Shown here: piece after piece, positions 45,442-58,508 of the stretch
Position numbering within the stretch: the stretch's first letter is position 1
How the letters are laid out: the number at the start of each line of letters is the position of its first letter
Source: Bartonella sp. AU16XJBT
GTDB taxonomy: Bacteria; Pseudomonadota; Alphaproteobacteria; Rhizobiales; Rhizobiaceae
Reading direction: 5' to 3'
DNA length: 64,000 nucleotides
Assembly (NCBI RefSeq): GCF_028618665.1
Contig: NZ_JAQITF010000003.1
Coordinates: forward strand, 1 to 64,000
The notes under the pieces: generated by a model
Told to the model about the DNA's origin: nothing
The model's database searches: none
The model's input: only the letters and a program-made list of their open reading frames with translations
Program-made: the position numbers and the translations under genes

Positions 45442-46349
45442 GATGCGTCCTCCACCATCCATTGAACAATATCACCGTAAGTACGGCCGCTCGCTTTTGC
45501 AATATCAGGAAGAAGAGACGTCGATGTCATACCGGGTTGCGTATTAATTTCAAGCCAAACCAATTCTCCTGTTTTCTCATCGAAACGAAAATCAGAACGG
45601 CTAACACCTCGACACCCTATCGCCTGATGGGCTGCTAAGGACATTCTTTGCACACTTTGGTAAATATTTAGTGAAAGTTGTGCAGGACAAATGTGAATAG
45701 ACCCCCCCATTTTATATTTTGAGTCATAATCGTAGAATGGAAAGTGTTGATCGGGAAGAATTTCACATACATCAAGAACTTCATTACCCAAAACAGCACA
45801 AGTCAATTCACGACCAGGAATATATTTTTCAACCATCACCTCATCGGCATATCCCCACTCAGCTCCCCCAATATTATGCGGCGGTGCAACTTCATTTTCC
45901 TGAACAATGACAACACCAAAACTTGAGCCTTCACACACAGGTTTAATGACATAAGGAGGCTCCATGGGATGCGTTTGTCCAACAGCAAAGCGGTTCATAA
46001 TACGAGAAGGAGCAACACAAACCCCAACACTTGCAACAATAATTTTTGCACGTCCCTTATCCATAGCCAAAGCGGATGCCATCACGCCAGAATGGGTATA
46101 AGGAATTTTTAAATATTCAAGAATTCCCTGAATCCGACCATCTTCACCAAATGGACCATGCAATGCATTGAAGGCAATATCGGGCTGCAACTGTTCAAGA
46201 ACAGAAGCAATATGAGCATCAACGTCCACGCGGCTCACGCGATACCCCAGCTCCTCAAGAACATCAGCACAAGCCGCCCCTGAAGATAAACTAATAGACC
46301 GTTCAGAAGAAAAACCTCCCATTAACACAGCTATATGTTTATCTTTCAT
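45429..46349 (-). CDS. ddl: D-alanine--D-alanine ligase
   Basis: An ATP-grasp enzyme making the D-Ala-D-Ala dipeptide for MurF. The N-terminal [18 protein letters not shown]-grasp core GSSFGVVIV and Mg/ligand segment [20 protein letters not shown] are clear. 306 residues (DdlB type). A 238-base gap separates it from murB, the largest gap within the dcw block; no terminator was seen there. Confidence 0.96.
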   Translation of the reverse strand: MKDKHIAVLMGGFSSERSISLSSGAACADVLEELGYRVSRVDVDAHIASVLEQLQPDIAFNALHGPFGEDGRIQGILEYLKIPYTHSGVMASALAMDKGRAKIIVASVGVCVAPSRIMNRFAVGQTHPMEPPYVIKPVCEGSSFGVVIVQENEVAPPHNIGGAEWGYADEVMVEKYIPGRELTCAVLGNEVLDVCEILPDQHFPFYDYDSKYKMGGSIHICPAQLSLNIYQSVQRMSLAAHQAIGCRGVSRSDFRFDEKTGELVWLEINTQPGMTSTSLLPDIAKASGRTYGDIVQWMVEDASCMR

Positions 46350-46587
46350 AATAAATCACCCTCTTTCGCATACTATATGTAGTCTATATAAAGGACATCA
46401 GCACCACATACAGGAAAAACAAGGTTTATCCTTGCGAATCAATAACCTAGCATTTTGCATAATGAATCAGACTCAAAAGCCTGATGCAAGAGATTCTTTG
46501 TTAATTTATTGATTCTTAATGGTATTTTTTTATTATCTCTTTGAAATGACTCAATTTTTTATTGATACTTTTTTAGTGAACAATAAA

Positions 46588-47562
46588 TCAATGAAATGGA
46601 TCAAAAGGAGAGACACTTCGACCTTGCTCAAATTGACCAATACGCTCTATTTCCCATTGTAAAAGGTGAGCTGAATGTGCAAAAACACGCGCACGCACTG
46701 TTTCTCCCAATGCTTCAAGATCATATCCTGTTGCTTGCCCTGTATTAATCATAAAATTACAGTGCATTTCACTCATTTGAGCACCACCAATCCGTAAACC
46801 ACGACACCCAGCTTCATCAATCACGCGCCATGCGGATGTATTCGCAGGATTTTTGAAAGTTGACCCCCCTGTCTTTTCGCGAATAGGTTGCACTGTTTCT
46901 CTGTGGAGGGCAACTTCATCCATAGCAGCACGAATAGCCTCTTTATTACCGGGTTCCCCTTCCAATAAAGCAGCCGTAAAAATAAAATCTTTAGGAATAT
47001 CACAATGGCGATAGGAATAATGCATATCTTTCAAACTCAAGATATGACGTTGTCCTTTGCGATCCAGCGCATAGACCTCAACAACACGCGCTGCGGTTTC
47101 AACACCATTCGCACCCGCATTCATTTTGAGAGCCCCGCCAAGACCACCAGGAACACCATGATAAAAATGAAACCCTGCAATTTCTGCCTTTAAAGCGGCA
47201 GCCGCTAAATGTTTATCCGCCGTACCAGCACCAACTAAAAAGCCTTTTGAAGAAACTTGCTGCACTTGCCCAAAATTTTTTGGCGAAAGACGAATCACAA
47301 TCCCAGGAACGCCGCCATCACGCACCAGAAGATTAGAACCGATACCTACAATTGTTATAGGAACACATTCAGGCAAATTTTGAAGAAAGAGAGCCAAATC
47401 TTCTTCATCAACAGGCTGATAAAAAAGCTCTGCCAACCCGCCCGTGCGAAACCATGTCACCTTACGCATCTCAACATTAGGGGTAAGCTTGCCTCTGACA
47501 TTACCCAACAGCGGTTGCAATTGCGCCAATAGCGCCTCACCATCAATGTGCTGAAAATTCAT
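46588..47562 (-). CDS. murB: UDP-N-acetylenolpyruvoylglucosamine reductase
   Basis: A flavoenzyme that reduces the enolpyruvyl group to give UDP-MurNAc. It has an FAD-binding PCMH fold with [14 protein letters not shown] and [15 protein letters not shown], and the catalytic Ser/Glu region GSTFKNP. The frame extends upstream into murC, but MNFQHIDG at 47562 (or ATG 47565 just before) gives 324 residues, typical for the type. It overlaps the end of murC by about 20 bases. Confidence 0.95.
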   Translation of the reverse strand: MNFQHIDGEALLAQLQPLLGNVRGKLTPNVEMRKVTWFRTGGLAELFYQPVDEEDLALFLQNLPECVPITIVGIGSNLLVRDGGVPGIVIRLSPKNFGQVQQVSSKGFLVGAGTADKHLAAAALKAEIAGFHFYHGVPGGLGGALKMNAGANGVETAARVVEVYALDRKGQRHILSLKDMHYSYRHCDIPKDFIFTAALLEGEPGNKEAIRAAMDEVALHRETVQPIREKTGGSTFKNPANTSAWRVIDEAGCRGLRIGGAQMSEMHCNFMINTGQATGYDLEALGETVRARVFAHSAHLLQWEIERIGQFEQGRSVSPFDPFH

Positions 47563-48973
47563 CATGACCATCAAGCCCCGACAACTGATGAGGCAACGCA
47601 CAAGCCCATTGTGTGATATTGCCAGCACCAAGAAAAACAACATAATCCTCTGCCTGAGCAAATTTTGAGACAAGAGACACAACATCTTCCAGGCCATGTA
47701 TCAAGCGCACATCACGATGACCAGCCATTTTAATATGCTCTACCAATTCTTGCGAACCAAACCCTACGATAGGCTCTTCACCAGCCGCATAAACGGGGGT
47801 AATCAACACTGTATCTGCATCATTAAAACAAGCAGCAAAATCATCAAATAAATGATACAAACGCGAATAACGATGGGGTTGTGCAATTGCAATGACACGC
47901 CCTTTTGCACTCTCACGTGCCGCACGCAAAACAGCCTTTATTTCAACAGGGTGATGTCCATAATCATCAAATATTTCAATGCCACGCCAACTTCCTGTTC
48001 GCGTAAAACGCCGTTTTACGCCACCAAATTCCGCTAAGCCCTTCTTTATCAATTCATTTGAAATGCCAAGTTCATGCGCAATAGCGATCGCTGCTGTTGC
48101 ATTGGCAACATTATGCTGTCCTGCCATGGGCAAAAGCAAATTTTTCAACTCAATCTTTCTTCCTGTCTTGCGTGAACGAACAAGAACATCAAAATGCGTT
48201 TTTTGACCATCCATCGAAAGATTAAGAAAACGAACATCCGCTTGTGGATTTGCACCATAAGTAATCACCCAACGATCATCAATACGACCCGCCAATGATT
48301 GAACCTCTGGATGATCAAGACACAAAACAGCAAAGCCATAAAAAGGAACATTTTCTACGAATTGCCGAAAAGCTGCGCGGACAGCATCAAAACTTCCATA
48401 ATGATCCAAATGCTCAGCATCAATATTGGTAATAACAGCAATATCAGCAGGCAGCTTTAAAAATGTACCATCGCTTTCATCGGCTTCAACAATCATCCAA
48501 TCGCCCTCACCTGTACGAGAATTCGTACCATAAGCATTAATAATACCACCATTAATCACCACAGGATCAAAACGACCAGCATCAAGAAGCGCTGCAACCA
48601 TTGAGGTGGTCGTTGTTTTACCATGTGTACCACCCACCGCAATTGCACGCCGAAATCGCATCAGCTCCGCAAGCATTTCAGCACGTCTAACAAGCGGCAA
48701 ATGTCTTTCTTTTGCAGCAATATACTCAGGATTTGTTTTTTTAACGGCAGTAGAAAAAACAACAACCTCTGCATTCCCTAAATTTTCAGCACAATGACCA
48801 ATATGAATGTTAATTCCTTTTCTCCGCAAACGTTCAACATTTGCACTCTCAACTTGATCGGACCCTTGAACTTTATAGCCAAGATTATAAAAAACCTCAG
48901 CAATTCCACTCATGCCGATCCCCCCGATTCCAATAAAATGGATAACGCCTATATCAAGTGGCATTTTCATCAA
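47543..48973 (-). CDS. murC: UDP-N-acetylmuramate--L-alanine ligase
   Basis: Adds L-Ala, the first peptide residue, to UDP-MurNAc. The N-terminal Rossmann motif [11 protein letters not shown], the P-loop [11 protein letters not shown] and the C-terminal domain [12 protein letters not shown] are visible. 476 residues, normal. It overlaps murG by 20 bases. Confidence 0.97.
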   Translation of the reverse strand: MMKMPLDIGVIHFIGIGGIGMSGIAEVFYNLGYKVQGSDQVESANVERLRRKGINIHIGHCAENLGNAEVVVFSTAVKKTNPEYIAAKERHLPLVRRAEMLAELMRFRRAIAVGGTHGKTTTTSMVAALLDAGRFDPVVINGGIINAYGTNSRTGEGDWMIVEADESDGTFLKLPADIAVITNIDAEHLDHYGSFDAVRAAFRQFVENVPFYGFAVLCLDHPEVQSLAGRIDDRWVITYGANPQADVRFLNLSMDGQKTHFDVLVRSRKTGRKIELKNLLLPMAGQHNVANATAAIAIAHELGISNELIKKGLAEFGGVKRRFTRTGSWRGIEIFDDYGHHPVEIKAVLRAARESAKGRVIAIAQPHRYSRLYHLFDDFAACFNDADTVLITPVYAAGEEPIVGFGSQELVEHIKMAGHRDVRLIHGLEDVVSLVSKFAQAEDYVVFLGAGNITQWACALPHQLSGLDGHDEFSAH

Positions 48974-50090
48974 AAAGCTCCTCTTTTATATCTGACAACA
49001 ATCGCCCCGCAATTAAGGCTTCAGCCATATCAGCAAGGCAACAAGTTGCATGAGGTTGCCCAACTTTTTTTGCAGCAAGCGCTTGTTTTTCCAATAAATG
49101 GGGTGCACAACAAGCCTGCTTTAAAAGAGCAGCAAGCCTTTGTGCGTTCAAATCCTTTTCTGATATAATTTGCGCACCACCCACACGTGCAAGAAGGGCA
49201 GCATTGGCTGCCTGATCATGATCCAAAGCATAGGGATAAGGAATAAGCAAAGCAGGTCTACCAATCACCGCTATCTCACAAACCGATGAAGCCCCAGCAC
49301 GCGACAAGATAAAATGAGCATGTGCCATACGTTCAGCCATATCATCAAAGAAAGGAGCGACCTCAGCTTGTACGCCCATATTACGATAGGTTTTGATTAA
49401 CTCTCCAGCTTCACCACGAACTTGCTGTACAATTCGTAAGCGTCTACGGTTTTGATCATCGAGTAAAGCAATCGCTTCTGGAACAATATGTGAAAAAAAA
49501 GAAGCCCCTTGGCTACCCCCAAAAATTAAAAAATTAAATGGCTCTTCCCCCACTGGAGAATGATAAGGAATTTTGGCCGCCTTCAACACAGCCTCACGCA
49601 CAGGATTCCCCGTCAAAAGCGTTTTATGAGCATAAGCGCCATGTGGCGACAACAAACCGCCAGCGATGGCACGCACAAAAATCGCCAACACCCGATTGGC
49701 ACGTCCCATAACAGCATTTTGCTCATGAATAAATGTTACACGCCGCATTAAGGCCGCAATAAAAAGAGGAGGAAAACTCGGATACCCGCCAAAACCACCA
49801 ACCAGAACAGGACGTAATTTATAAAATAACGCCAACGATTGTCCCATACCCCTGAGCAAAGACCACAACGTTTTTATCAAAGCAAAAGGATGGCGTCGTG
49901 TAAATGTTGCTGATGAAACGATATGTGTATGCTCTTCATCAAAGCTGCGTACAAAAGATCGCGCTCTTTCATCTGTTATCAAATGGACATCATATCCACG
50001 CCGTCTTAATTCAACGGCAAGTGCTTCAGCAGGAAAAAGATGTCCACCTGTACCACCTGCCGCCAAAATAATAACTTTTTTATCATTCAT
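48954..50090 (-). CDS. murG: UDP-GlcNAc--lipid I N-acetylglucosaminyltransferase
   Basis: A membrane-associated GT-B enzyme that turns lipid I into lipid II. It has the N-terminal G-loop [18 protein letters not shown], and the donor-site region [13 protein letters not shown] 50090 overlaps the ftsW stop (ATGA) and yields 378 residues; an upstream ATG at 50144 lies inside ftsW and is rejected. Confidence 0.96.
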   Translation of the reverse strand: MNDKKVIILAAGGTGGHLFPAEALAVELRRRGYDVHLITDERARSFVRSFDEEHTHIVSSATFTRRHPFALIKTLWSLLRGMGQSLALFYKLRPVLVGGFGGYPSFPPLFIAALMRRVTFIHEQNAVMGRANRVLAIFVRAIAGGLLSPHGAYAHKTLLTGNPVREAVLKAAKIPYHSPVGEEPFNFLIFGGSQGASFFSHIVPEAIALLDDQNRRRLRIVQQVRGEAGELIKTYRNMGVQAEVAPFFDDMAERMAHAHFILSRAGASSVCEIAVIGRPALLIPYPYALDHDQAANAALLARVGGAQIISEKDLNAQRLAALLKQACCAPHLLEKQALAAKKVGQPHATCCLADMAEALIAGRLLSDIKEELFDENAT

Positions 50091-51235
50091 GAAGAGGTAT
50101 CCAAAACAGAAGAAGAAAAAGCTGAAAGACGTGCTTCTGGCCAACGGCGTGTTAAACTGAGTAAAATTCCCATTGAAAATGCAATTGCCACCATTGATGA
50201 ACCACCATAAGAAATAAACGGCAATGTCATGCCTTTGGGAGGGATTAAGTGAAGATTAACGGCCATATTAATAGCTGATTGAAAGCCTATCATCATGGCT
50301 ATACCCGTAATACCAAGACGTATAAAGGAATCACGTGTATTCATAGCTATATACAACGAACGCATAACGATAAAGCCAAAAAGCATCATAATTAACAAAC
50401 AAAGGATAATACCATATTCTTCAGCAGCAACAGAAAATACAAAATCTGTATGGCTATCAGGAATGATACGTTTTACTGTTCCCTCTCCGGGACCTTGTCC
50501 AAACCAACCACCATTCAAAATAGCCTCACGTCCTACATCCACTTGAAAGGTATCTCCTTCTCCTGTCAAAAAACCATTGATACGATCACGCACATGAGGC
50601 AGAAAAAGATAAGCTAAAACAATTCCTACAACGCCTAAAATGAGAAAGAAAAAAATAACCGTAAGAGACACGCCAGCAATAAAAAACAGCCCCCCCCATG
50701 TTGCACTTATTAAAATTGTTTGTCCAATATCAGGTTGTAACACCAGAAGAACACAACAAATGGCATAAAGTAGAGTTGCTAACATGTAACCCGGAATTCC
50801 CCTCCTGCGTATCTGTTCTGAAAAAAGCCAAGCGGACATCACCACAAAAGCTGGCTTCATAAACTCTGAAGCTTGTACAGAAAAACCAAAGAGCAAAATC
50901 CACCGCCGTGCTCCCTTTAATTCAGGACCCCAAAATAAGGTTACAACCATAAGAGCAAGCGTTACAATGAGCAAAAGAGCACATAAACGACGAATATTAG
51001 GAAGCGAAAAAAAAGAAATGGTAACCATCATAAAAAAAGCTGAAATGCTAAAAATGATATGCCACCGAACAAAATAAAAACTATCAGCAATTCCGATTTT
51101 TTTTGCAATAGTGGGGCTGGCTGCAAAGGACAGCATAATGCCAATTCCCATTAAAATTAAACAAGCTGCAAAGATAGAGCGATCAATCGTCCACCACCAA
51201 TTCGCAATGGGGTCTCTATCTGCACGCGTAATCAT
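50087..51235 (-). CDS. ftsW: Lipid II polymerase FtsW (SEDS family)
   Basis: A ten-TM glycosyltransferase of the division machinery that works with the FtsI transpeptidase. The SEDS signatures are RRWILLFGFSVQASEFMKP and LIPPKGMTLPFISYGGSS. 382 residues. It is coupled to murG by an ATGA overlap and lies about 150 bases after murD. Confidence 0.95.
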   Translation of the reverse strand: MITRADRDPIANWWWTIDRSIFAACLILMGIGIMLSFAASPTIAKKIGIADSFYFVRWHIIFSISAFFMMVTISFFSLPNIRRLCALLLIVTLALMVVTLFWGPELKGARRWILLFGFSVQASEFMKPAFVVMSAWLFSEQIRRRGIPGYMLATLLYAICCVLLVLQPDIGQTILISATWGGLFFIAGVSLTVIFFFLILGVVGIVLAYLFLPHVRDRINGFLTGEGDTFQVDVGREAILNGGWFGQGPGEGTVKRIIPDSHTDFVFSVAAEEYGIILCLLIMMLFGFIVMRSLYIAMNTRDSFIRLGITGIAMMIGFQSAINMAVNLHLIPPKGMTLPFISYGGSSMVAIAFSMGILLSLTRRWPEARLSAFSSSVLDTSS

Positions 51236-51381
51236 TTATATCCACCTTATCCGTTTTATAAATTATCTCAAAGTGATAAGGTTCCCCAACCTGTTTAACA
51301 AACACTTTAAAAACTAAATTACACAAAAAAAGATTCTGGAGTCTTAACGCAAAAATATTTTTTTATAATTGATGTTTCTTT

Positions 51382-52776
51382 TTATTGTAACTGCATCACC
51401 AAAGAGACAAATGCTTCGCCCCGCACCTCATAATTTTTAAATTGGTCATAACTTGCACAAGCCGGTGACAAAAGAACCACCACCTCCTTTGCCTTGCAAT
51501 GCATTGCATCAATGGTCGCTTCACGCACCGCATTCTCCAAAGTTAAACTCATTGAAAAAGGAAAAGCAGAACCAATAATGCGCGCAAATTCTTCCGCCGC
51601 ACTCCCAATCAAATAGGCTTTACGAATTTTAGGAAAAAATTCTCTAAGAGACTCAATCCCTCCCTTTTTTGCTTGTCCCCCAACAATCCAAAAAATATCA
51701 TTAAAGGCGCAAAGTGCAGGCGCTGTTGCATCTGCATTCGTCGCCTTGCTATCATTGATAAACAACACCGACCCCATCTTACGTACCTGCTGCATACGGT
51801 GAGGCAACCCTTTATAGCTTGCCAAATGCTTGTTCATAGAGTGATCGGTTATTTTTAAAGCCTGCAATGTTGCCAAGGCCATAAGAGCATTTTGCGCATT
51901 ATGACCTCCACGCAAAGCAGCCATAGAATCAAGATCTGCAAGCATATGTCGCTGTCCTTGACGAACAGAAAAGAGCTTAGTTCCATCTGCATAAAAACCA
52001 TTTTCAACAAAATGATCCTTGGAAATTGCCTCAATTTGATGCCCCTCGTGAAGCAATTGTTGATACAAAATCTCACAAGCTGCATCATCAACTGAAATAA
52101 AAGCCTGAGAAGCCTGAGCAACCAAATGCCTTTTGGTTTGCATATAACGGGAAAAACTCCCATGGCGATCAATATGATCAGGTGTCAAATTCAATAAAAG
52201 CCCAATGGTTGGCTGCAGAGAGGGAGTAAGATCAATTTGAAACGATGAACATTCAATCACATAGATACGTTTTTTAACAAAAGGCTTAAGCGTCAATATT
52301 GCCTGTCCAATATTTCCCCCCATCTGCACATCATAGCCCATTTTTTCCAACAAATGCGCAAGCAAAGCCGTTGTTGTCGACTTTCCATTCGTTCCCGTAA
52401 TCGCAATGAAAGGAACATCCTCATCACAAAAACCAGAATGCTGTAAAAAATGATGGCGCGCACGAACAAATAATTCAATATCACCGATAATTTCTATATT
52501 TTTTTTTCGCGCTTTTTCAACAACCCAATGGGGTTGAGGATAATTTAAAGGAACTCCAGGGGCGAGAATCAATGCAACAAATTCTGACCAGTCTTCATCA
52601 TGAAGATCGCTTGTTGGAATATTTTTCTCAAAAGCTGCTTGCACGCTTACAGGATTATCATCCCATGCCACCACTTCCGCACCGCCATGCATCAATGCTT
52701 GTGCCGTTGCTAATCCAGACGCCCCTAATCCAAACAGAGCAACTTTTTGACCTTTATAACACGCAACAGAAATCAA
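51382..52776 (-). CDS. murD: UDP-N-acetylmuramoylalanine--D-glutamate ligase
   Basis: Adds D-Glu to UDP-MurNAc-L-Ala. It has the N-terminal [15 protein letters not shown], the P-loop [14 protein letters not shown] and [13 protein letters not shown]. No ATG fits the family N-terminus. TTG 52776, five bases after the mraY stop, gives [11 protein letters not shown] and 464 residues and is my choice; another TTG at 52824 lies inside mraY. The start is uncertain by a few codons. Confidence 0.93.
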   Translation of the reverse strand: MISVACYKGQKVALFGLGASGLATAQALMHGGAEVVAWDDNPVSVQAAFEKNIPTSDLHDEDWSEFVALILAPGVPLNYPQPHWVVEKARKKNIEIIGDIELFVRARHHFLQHSGFCDEDVPFIAITGTNGKSTTTALLAHLLEKMGYDVQMGGNIGQAILTLKPFVKKRIYVIECSSFQIDLTPSLQPTIGLLLNLTPDHIDRHGSFSRYMQTKRHLVAQASQAFISVDDAACEILYQQLLHEGHQIEAISKDHFVENGFYADGTKLFSVRQGQRHMLADLDSMAALRGGHNAQNALMALATLQALKITDHSMNKHLASYKGLPHRMQQVRKMGSVLFINDSKATNADATAPALCAFNDIFWIVGGQAKKGGIESLREFFPKIRKAYLIGSAAEEFARIIGSAFPFSMSLTLENAVREATIDAMHCKAKEVVVLLSPACASYDQFKNYEVRGEAFVSLVMQLQ

Positions 52777-52780
52777 AATC

Positions 52781-53851
52781 TCACCGCAATTTAAGTGTTG
52801 AAAGACCAATGAGAGCAAGAACAATTGAAATAATCCAGAAGCGTATCACCACTTGGCTTTCAGTCCAGCCTTTTTTCTCAAAATGATGATGGATCGGTGC
52901 CATAAGAAACACGCGTTTTCTTGTCAATTTGAAATAACCAACTTGAATAACGACCGAAAAAGCTTCCACAACAAACAGCCCGCCAATAAGAGCCAAAACA
53001 ATCTCATGCTTCGTAGAGACCGCAACAGTCCCCAATAATCCTCCAAGAGCCAACGAGCCAGTATCTCCCATAAAGATAGCAGCAGGCGGTGCATTAAACC
53101 ATAAAAAGCCAAGCCCTGCCCCAACAACAGCTCCCAATAAAACAGCAAGTTCACCTGTTCCCGATACATAGTGTATTTGGAGATAATCAGCAAAATTCAT
53201 ATTACCACAAAGATAAGCAATCAAAGCAAAAGATAAGGCTGCAACCATCACAGGAACAATAGCAAGCCCATCAAGTCCATCTGTCAAATTAACCGCATTC
53301 CCCGTCGCGACAATGACAAAAGCAGAAAAAGGAATGAAAAACCAACCCAAATTGATAAGATAATCTTTCAAAAAAGGCAAAGCGAATCCAGATGAGCCAA
53401 TTTGCAGGATGACAAAAGCAGCAATTGCTGCAACAATAAACTCCAAGCTTAACCGTGCTTTCCCAGAAAATCCTTTGTCTGTTTGTTTTGTAACCTTAAG
53501 ATAATCGTCATAAAACCCAATTGCCCCAAAAGAAAGCATAACCAAGAGCGATACCCAAAAATAAATGTTCGATAAATTACACCACAACAATGCCGATACG
53601 ACAATACCCGTTAAAATCATCAATCCACCCATTGTAGGCGTCCCAGCCTTTTTAAAATGTGTTTGAGGTCCATCGGCACGAATTGGTTGCCCTTTTCCCT
53701 GGCGCAATTTAAGAGAAGCAATGATGCTAGGCCCAAACAAAAAAACAATGAGTCCCGAAGTCAGCATTGCTGCTATCGTGCGAAAAGTAATGTAGCGGAA
53801 AACATTCACACCCGGAAGCCAATCACTAAACGAAGAAAAAAACAGCATCAT
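52781..53851 (-). CDS. mraY: Phospho-N-acetylmuramoyl-pentapeptide-transferase
   Basis: An integral membrane enzyme that loads UDP-MurNAc-pentapeptide onto undecaprenyl phosphate (lipid I). About ten TM segments; Asp-rich motif [20 protein letters not shown] and the C-terminal [12 protein letters not shown] are diagnostic. 356 residues. Confidence 0.97.
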   Translation of the reverse strand: MMLFFSSFSDWLPGVNVFRYITFRTIAAMLTSGLIVFLFGPSIIASLKLRQGKGQPIRADGPQTHFKKAGTPTMGGLMILTGIVVSALLWCNLSNIYFWVSLLVMLSFGAIGFYDDYLKVTKQTDKGFSGKARLSLEFIVAAIAAFVILQIGSSGFALPFLKDYLINLGWFFIPFSAFVIVATGNAVNLTDGLDGLAIVPVMVAALSFALIAYLCGNMNFADYLQIHYVSGTGELAVLLGAVVGAGLGFLWFNAPPAAIFMGDTGSLALGGLLGTVAVSTKHEIVLALIGGLFVVEAFSVVIQVGYFKLTRKRVFLMAPIHHHFEKKGWTESQVVIRFWIISIVLALIGLSTLKLR

Positions 53852-53872
53852 GGGACAAAAAACCTCTTAAAA

Positions 53873-55294
53873 CTATGAAGAAACCGCTTTATAGCGATCA
53901 AGCAATACAGTAACAATATTTGATGAACAAAGGCTATTGGATGATTTAATCATAAGCAGATCCCCAGGAGAAATTTCTGCCAAAAGAAGCGGTAAAATTT
54001 TCTCAATATTTTCAGCATAATGCACCTTAACATCAGCAGACAAATCACTGACTAAAGATTTCATCGCCTCACCAAATAAAAAAACGGGATTAGCACCACA
54101 AAGACGTATTGGCTTTATTAAATCACGATGAAGTTTTTCACTATACTCTCCTAACTCTAGCATATCCCCTAAAACAGCAATTCGCCGCCCCTCCTCTCCT
54201 ACTGGTCCTGTAGCAAGAAGCTCAAGAGCAGCACGCATAGATGCGGGATTAGCATTATAGCTTTCATCAATGAGATAAAATTCACCCCCATTTGGTAAAG
54301 ACAACCGATAACGAATACCCCGCCCCCTTTGAGAAGAAAAATGGCTCAAAGAAAACACAACAGAATCCAAATCAACACCAATAGCATCACAAGCCGCGAT
54401 AACTCCTAAACTATTTTGCACAATATGGCGTCCAGGAGCACCAATTTTGACCTCCCTATCTTGTCCTCCAATACGCACCATCATAGAAGAACGATCGGTT
54501 AAAAGATGTATATCCCGCGCCTGATAATCAGCATTTTCAGTCTCACCAAAGCTTAAGATCTTTTTCACACCGCATTGCCTTGCTTTTTGAACGAGATAAG
54601 AAAAAAAAGCACTATCCGCATTTAAAATGGCAGTACCTTCCTCATCCAATCCTTCAAAAATTTCAGCTTTTGCCTCTGCTATTTCTTCAAGATCTTTGAA
54701 AAAACCCATATGCCCTGCACAAATATGTGTAATGAGAGCAACATGCGGACAAACCAGTTGGACCAATGGGCGAATTTCATCTTTATGATTCATGCCAATT
54801 TCAAAGATACCATAATCACTCTCCATAGGCATCCGCGCTAAAGTAAGCGGGACCCCCCAGCAATTATTTAAAGAAGCAAGATTCGCATGAACGTTGCCAA
54901 CCGTTGCCAGTACTTGTTTCAAAGCTTCTTTTGTTGTTGTTTTTCCAACCGAACCTGTTATCGCAATAATTTTAGCTCTTGAACGTTTGCGTGCGGCTTT
55001 CCCAAGTTTTTCTAAGGCTTGCAAAACATCAGAAACAACAATGAGTGGAGCAGATATCTTTTCCATATCTCTCAAACGGTGTTCCGCAACAATAAGAACG
55101 CCTGCACCTTGTGCATAAGCTTGCAGAGCAAAATCATGACCATCAAGATAATGTCCCTTAATGCAGAAAAAAATATCGCCTTCTGCAAGAGTACGACTAT
55201 CAATGGAGACTCCAGGAAAAGTTTCTGGCACGCTTCCAATTACGACACCATCAATTGCAGTAACAAGTGCTTGTTTATCCCATAAAGCTGTCAT
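53873..55294 (-). CDS. murF: UDP-MurNAc-tripeptide--D-Ala-D-Ala ligase
   Basis: Completes the cytoplasmic pentapeptide precursor. The P-loop [24 protein letters not shown] and [11 protein letters not shown] are present. 473 residues. Its ATG overlaps the murE stop by four bases. Confidence 0.97.
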   Translation of the reverse strand: MTALWDKQALVTAIDGVVIGSVPETFPGVSIDSRTLAEGDIFFCIKGHYLDGHDFALQAYAQGAGVLIVAEHRLRDMEKISAPLIVVSDVLQALEKLGKAARKRSRAKIIAITGSVGKTTTKEALKQVLATVGNVHANLASLNNCWGVPLTLARMPMESDYGIFEIGMNHKDEIRPLVQLVCPHVALITHICAGHMGFFKDLEEIAEAKAEIFEGLDEEGTAILNADSAFFSYLVQKARQCGVKKILSFGETENADYQARDIHLLTDRSSMMVRIGGQDREVKIGAPGRHIVQNSLGVIAACDAIGVDLDSVVFSLSHFSSQRGRGIRYRLSLPNGGEFYLIDESYNANPASMRAALELLATGPVGEEGRRIAVLGDMLELGEYSEKLHRDLIKPIRLCGANPVFLFGEAMKSLVSDLSADVKVHYAENIEKILPLLLAEISPGDLLMIKSSNSLCSSNIVTVLLDRYKAVSS

Positions 55295-56742
55295 CTCCTC
55301 CGGTCCTCTAGAGCTTCTATTGCTTTCAGACGATCTGAAAAAGGATAAGTTGTTTGCCCTATAATTTGGCCATCTTCATGACCTTTTCCAGCAATAATGA
55401 GTGTATCACCAGCTTTCAAAAGCCCCACCCCATAAGAAATAGCCTCACCACGATCTGCTATCTCTATTGCTTTTGGTACCGCCTGTAAAATATCCTTGCG
55501 TATTTTTTCTGGCATTTCTGTGCGAGGATTATCATCCGTTACAATAACAATATCCGCTTTATCCGCTGCAATTTTTCCCATCAAAGCTCTTTTTCCTTGA
55601 TCTCGATCCCCTCCACAACCAAAAACAACAACCAAACGCCCTTGCGTAAAGGGACGAACAGAAAGCAAAACCTGCTCCAAAGCTTCTGGTTTATGCGCAT
55701 AATCAATATAAACAGGCGCATTCTTTTCTGTCTTTCCAACAAGCTCTAACCGCCCAGGTGCTCCCTGCAAAGTTTCAAGCGCAGAAAAAACCTTACGAGG
55801 TGAAATACCTGTTGCAATGGCTAGTCCTGCTGCCACAAGCGCATTGGCCACCTGAAAATCTCCAGCTAAAGGCAAATCAAATGTATAAATCTTGTTTTCC
55901 ACACGACACTCAATACACTGTTTTGAGCGTTGATGTTCAACACGATTAATCGTGATAAATTGCCCCTTACGTCCAATTGTCAAGACACGGCGGCGCGCTT
56001 GTGTAACTACATCAATAACTTTTTGTGAATAGACATCATCAGCAAAAATCAGAGCAGGAGCAGATACAGGCAAAAGTGTATCAAACAACCTCATTTTAGC
56101 CCGCAAATAATCCTCTACGCACCTGTGATAATCCATGTGATCTCGCCCTAAATTGGTAAAAGCCCCAGCCGTTAAACGGACTCCATCAAGTCGTCCTTGA
56201 TCAAGCCCATGTGAAGAGGCTTCAAGAGCTGCATGGGTCACACCTTCATGAGAAATTTCACAAAGAAGACGGTGCAAGACGACTGGATCAGGTGTTGTGA
56301 GAGAACCATAATCATTCCGTTTAGGAGAAACAACACCAACTGTTCCTATACTCGCAGCACACAATCCAACATGAGTCCAAATTTGCCGAATAAAAGAGAC
56401 AACAGATGTTTTTCCGCTTGTACCCGTCACAGCAACAACCGTTTCAGGCTGAGAACCATAAAAACGGGCAGCTGCCAACGCGAGACTATGACGAACATTC
56501 AAAACACGTAAAATTGGAACAGATAAATCCTCAAGAACAGCCTGACAATCTGTAACGATTGCGCGTGCTCCACGCTTTATCGCATCATTGATATAGTGTC
56601 TTCCATCCCCTTGTTTTCCTTGAACAGCGACAAAAACATAGCCCGGCAAGACTTGTCGGGAATCTGCACTGATTCCTGTTATTTCCATTGAAGAAAGCTT
56701 CTGATCTTCAAGACATTCTGTAAAAACTGTTCCAAACAACAT
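55291..56742 (-). CDS. murE: UDP-MurNAc-L-Ala-D-Glu--meso-diaminopimelate ligase
   Basis: Adds the third residue of the stem peptide. The P-loop [13 protein letters not shown] and the DNPR motif ([13 protein letters not shown]) are visible. DNPR marks meso-DAP specificity, consistent with Gram-negative peptidoglycan. 483 residues. It sits 24 bases after ftsI. Confidence 0.97.
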   Translation of the reverse strand: MLFGTVFTECLEDQKLSSMEITGISADSRQVLPGYVFVAVQGKQGDGRHYINDAIKRGARAIVTDCQAVLEDLSVPILRVLNVRHSLALAAARFYGSQPETVVAVTGTSGKTSVVSFIRQIWTHVGLCAASIGTVGVVSPKRNDYGSLTTPDPVVLHRLLCEISHEGVTHAALEASSHGLDQGRLDGVRLTAGAFTNLGRDHMDYHRCVEDYLRAKMRLFDTLLPVSAPALIFADDVYSQKVIDVVTQARRRVLTIGRKGQFITINRVEHQRSKQCIECRVENKIYTFDLPLAGDFQVANALVAAGLAIATGISPRKVFSALETLQGAPGRLELVGKTEKNAPVYIDYAHKPEALEQVLLSVRPFTQGRLVVVFGCGGDRDQGKRALMGKIAADKADIVIVTDDNPRTEMPEKIRKDILQAVPKAIEIADRGEAISYGVGLLKAGDTLIIAGKGHEDGQIIGQTTYPFSDRLKAIEALEDRRR

Positions 56743-56765
56743 AACGACGCACCTTTATATTCATT

Positions 56766-58508
56766 TTACCGTTGTTTAACGAAACTTGAATGGCTCTTTT
56801 TACCTAAAAGAGGCTCATATTCTTTTTTAAAATCGGGCTTTACACCAAGAAAACTCGCTGAGCGACGAACAATATTAGCAAGCATTGGTCCAGCATTCAT
56901 CCCTGCTGTTGCAGAATGTTTCCCCTCCTCTGGCTTAGGTTCATCAATAATTGTTAAAACAACATAAGCAGGATCATCAATCGGAAAAGCAGCCAGAAAA
57001 CTATTGAAATTTTTTGTCTTAGAATATTTTCCATTTTCAACTTTCTCAGCTGTTCCTGTCTTTCCACCCACCCGATAACCTTCTACTTTTGCATTACGCC
57101 CAGAACCAATATCACTATTTAATTTATAAAGGTAACGCATATTTTGACTTGTTTTAGCCTGCAAAACCTGTTTTGCATGGTGTAAAGTTTGTTCTTTTGT
57201 CCGTTTTAAAAATGTTGGCTCAATCAACCAACCACCATTCATTAAAGCAGCAGCCCCAACAGCTGTTTGCAAGGGGGTTGTTGCCATACCATGCCCAAAA
57301 GAAATTGTCATAGAATGGATATCCTTCCAATGACGTGGCACAATAGGATGGGCAACTTCAGGCAACTCTGTTGTGAGACGATCCAAAAGCCCAAGTTTTT
57401 GCAAAAAACCACGATGTTTATCAATCCCTATCGCTAATGCCTCTTTAGCAGAACCAATGTTGGAAGAATAAATAAAAACCTCCCATAACGTTAAGGGACG
57501 ATTTTTTCCGTGAAAATCATGAATCGTATAGCCACTACTTGCTTTTATGGGCTTTGAAGCATCAATAATACTGTTTAAATGAAAAATATCGGAATCAAGG
57601 GCCATGGCTGTCGTAAAACTTTTAATGATCGATCCCATTTCAAAAGTCCCAGCCGTCATTCGATTAAGACGATCACTTTTTAAAGCTTCAATAGGATTTC
57701 CAGGATCAAAATCCGGTAGTGATGCCAAAGCCAAAACTTCCCCCGTATGTATATTTAAAATAACAGCGCCTGCTGCAATTGCCTTATAACGCTTCATAGC
57801 CTGAATAAGTTCATCATGAACGATTGCCTGAACACGCACATCAATCGAAAGCTGAACTTGTTTTAATGATTCTTCCACGGCAAGACCAGCAGCACGCAGA
57901 GCACTCAACCCCGTATCATCGATATATTTTTCCATACCTGCAATGCCCTGATTATCCACATTGACTATGCCGAGAATATGGGAGGTTATAGGTCCATCGG
58001 GATAAAAACGACGAATTTCAGTTCGAAAACCAATTCCTGGAATACCAAGAGCCATAATTTGCGTCTTCTGCATGGGTGTTAACCCACGCTGTATCCAAGA
58101 AAAACCGATTTTTCTTTTTAAACGCTTATAAGTTTCCTGCCAATTTAGATCAGGCAAAACTGTTGAGAGCAATTCAATTGTTTCATCCACATCAATAATA
58201 CGCCGTGGCTCAGCAAAAAGTGAATAGGTTTTAATATCTGTTGCTAATAAACGACCATTACGATCAACAATATCAGGCCGTGCCATCAATTGAAGAACGC
58301 CTGGTCCCTTAGCTTCTTCAATCTGTCCACCTTCCAACCCATAAGAAATAAGGCAAGCCCCTATGATGCCATATAAAATTAAAAAACAGAACAACGAAAA
58401 AAGCAAACGTGGACGACTAGAATAGGGATGACGAACAAAAGCATTATGATTATTCAACGAATTTTTTAAGCGCTTTTTTTTCTGTGAGAATAAAAAGGGC
58501 GACTTCAT
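56766..58508 (-). CDS. ftsI: Division transpeptidase FtsI (PBP3)
   Basis: A class B penicillin-binding protein for septal cross-linking. It has an N-terminal cytoplasmic stretch, one TM segment (about residues 37-57), the pedestal domain and the transpeptidase domain. Catalytic motifs are SIIK (EMGSIIKSFT, near residue 290), SSN (YSSNIGSAK) and KTG (GGKTGTAEK). 580 residues. It overlaps ftsL by four bases. Confidence 0.96.
   Translation of the reverse strand: MKSPFLFSQKKKRLKNSLNNHNAFVRHPYSSRPRLLFSLFCFLILYGIIGACLISYGLEGGQIEEAKGPGVLQLMARPDIVDRNGRLLATDIKTYSLFAEPRRIIDVDETIELLSTVLPDLNWQETYKRLKRKIGFSWIQRGLTPMQKTQIMALGIPGIGFRTEIRRFYPDGPITSHILGIVNVDNQGIAGMEKYIDDTGLSALRAAGLAVEESLKQVQLSIDVRVQAIVHDELIQAMKRYKAIAAGAVILNIHTGEVLALASLPDFDPGNPIEALKSDRLNRMTAGTFEMGSIIKSFTTAMALDSDIFHLNSIIDASKPIKASSGYTIHDFHGKNRPLTLWEVFIYSSNIGSAKEALAIGIDKHRGFLQKLGLLDRLTTELPEVAHPIVPRHWKDIHSMTISFGHGMATTPLQTAVGAAALMNGGWLIEPTFLKRTKEQTLHHAKQVLQAKTSQNMRYLYKLNSDIGSGRNAKVEGYRVGGKTGTAEKVENGKYSKTKNFNSFLAAFPIDDPAYVVLTIIDEPKPEEGKHSATAGMNAGPMLANIVRRSASFLGVKPDFKKEYEPLLGKKSHSSFVKQR

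Noticed and set aside
50091-50144. Upstream ATG extension of murG
   Set aside because: The added residues are hydrophobic Phe-rich sequence inside ftsW; the ATGA overlap start gives the standard N-terminus.
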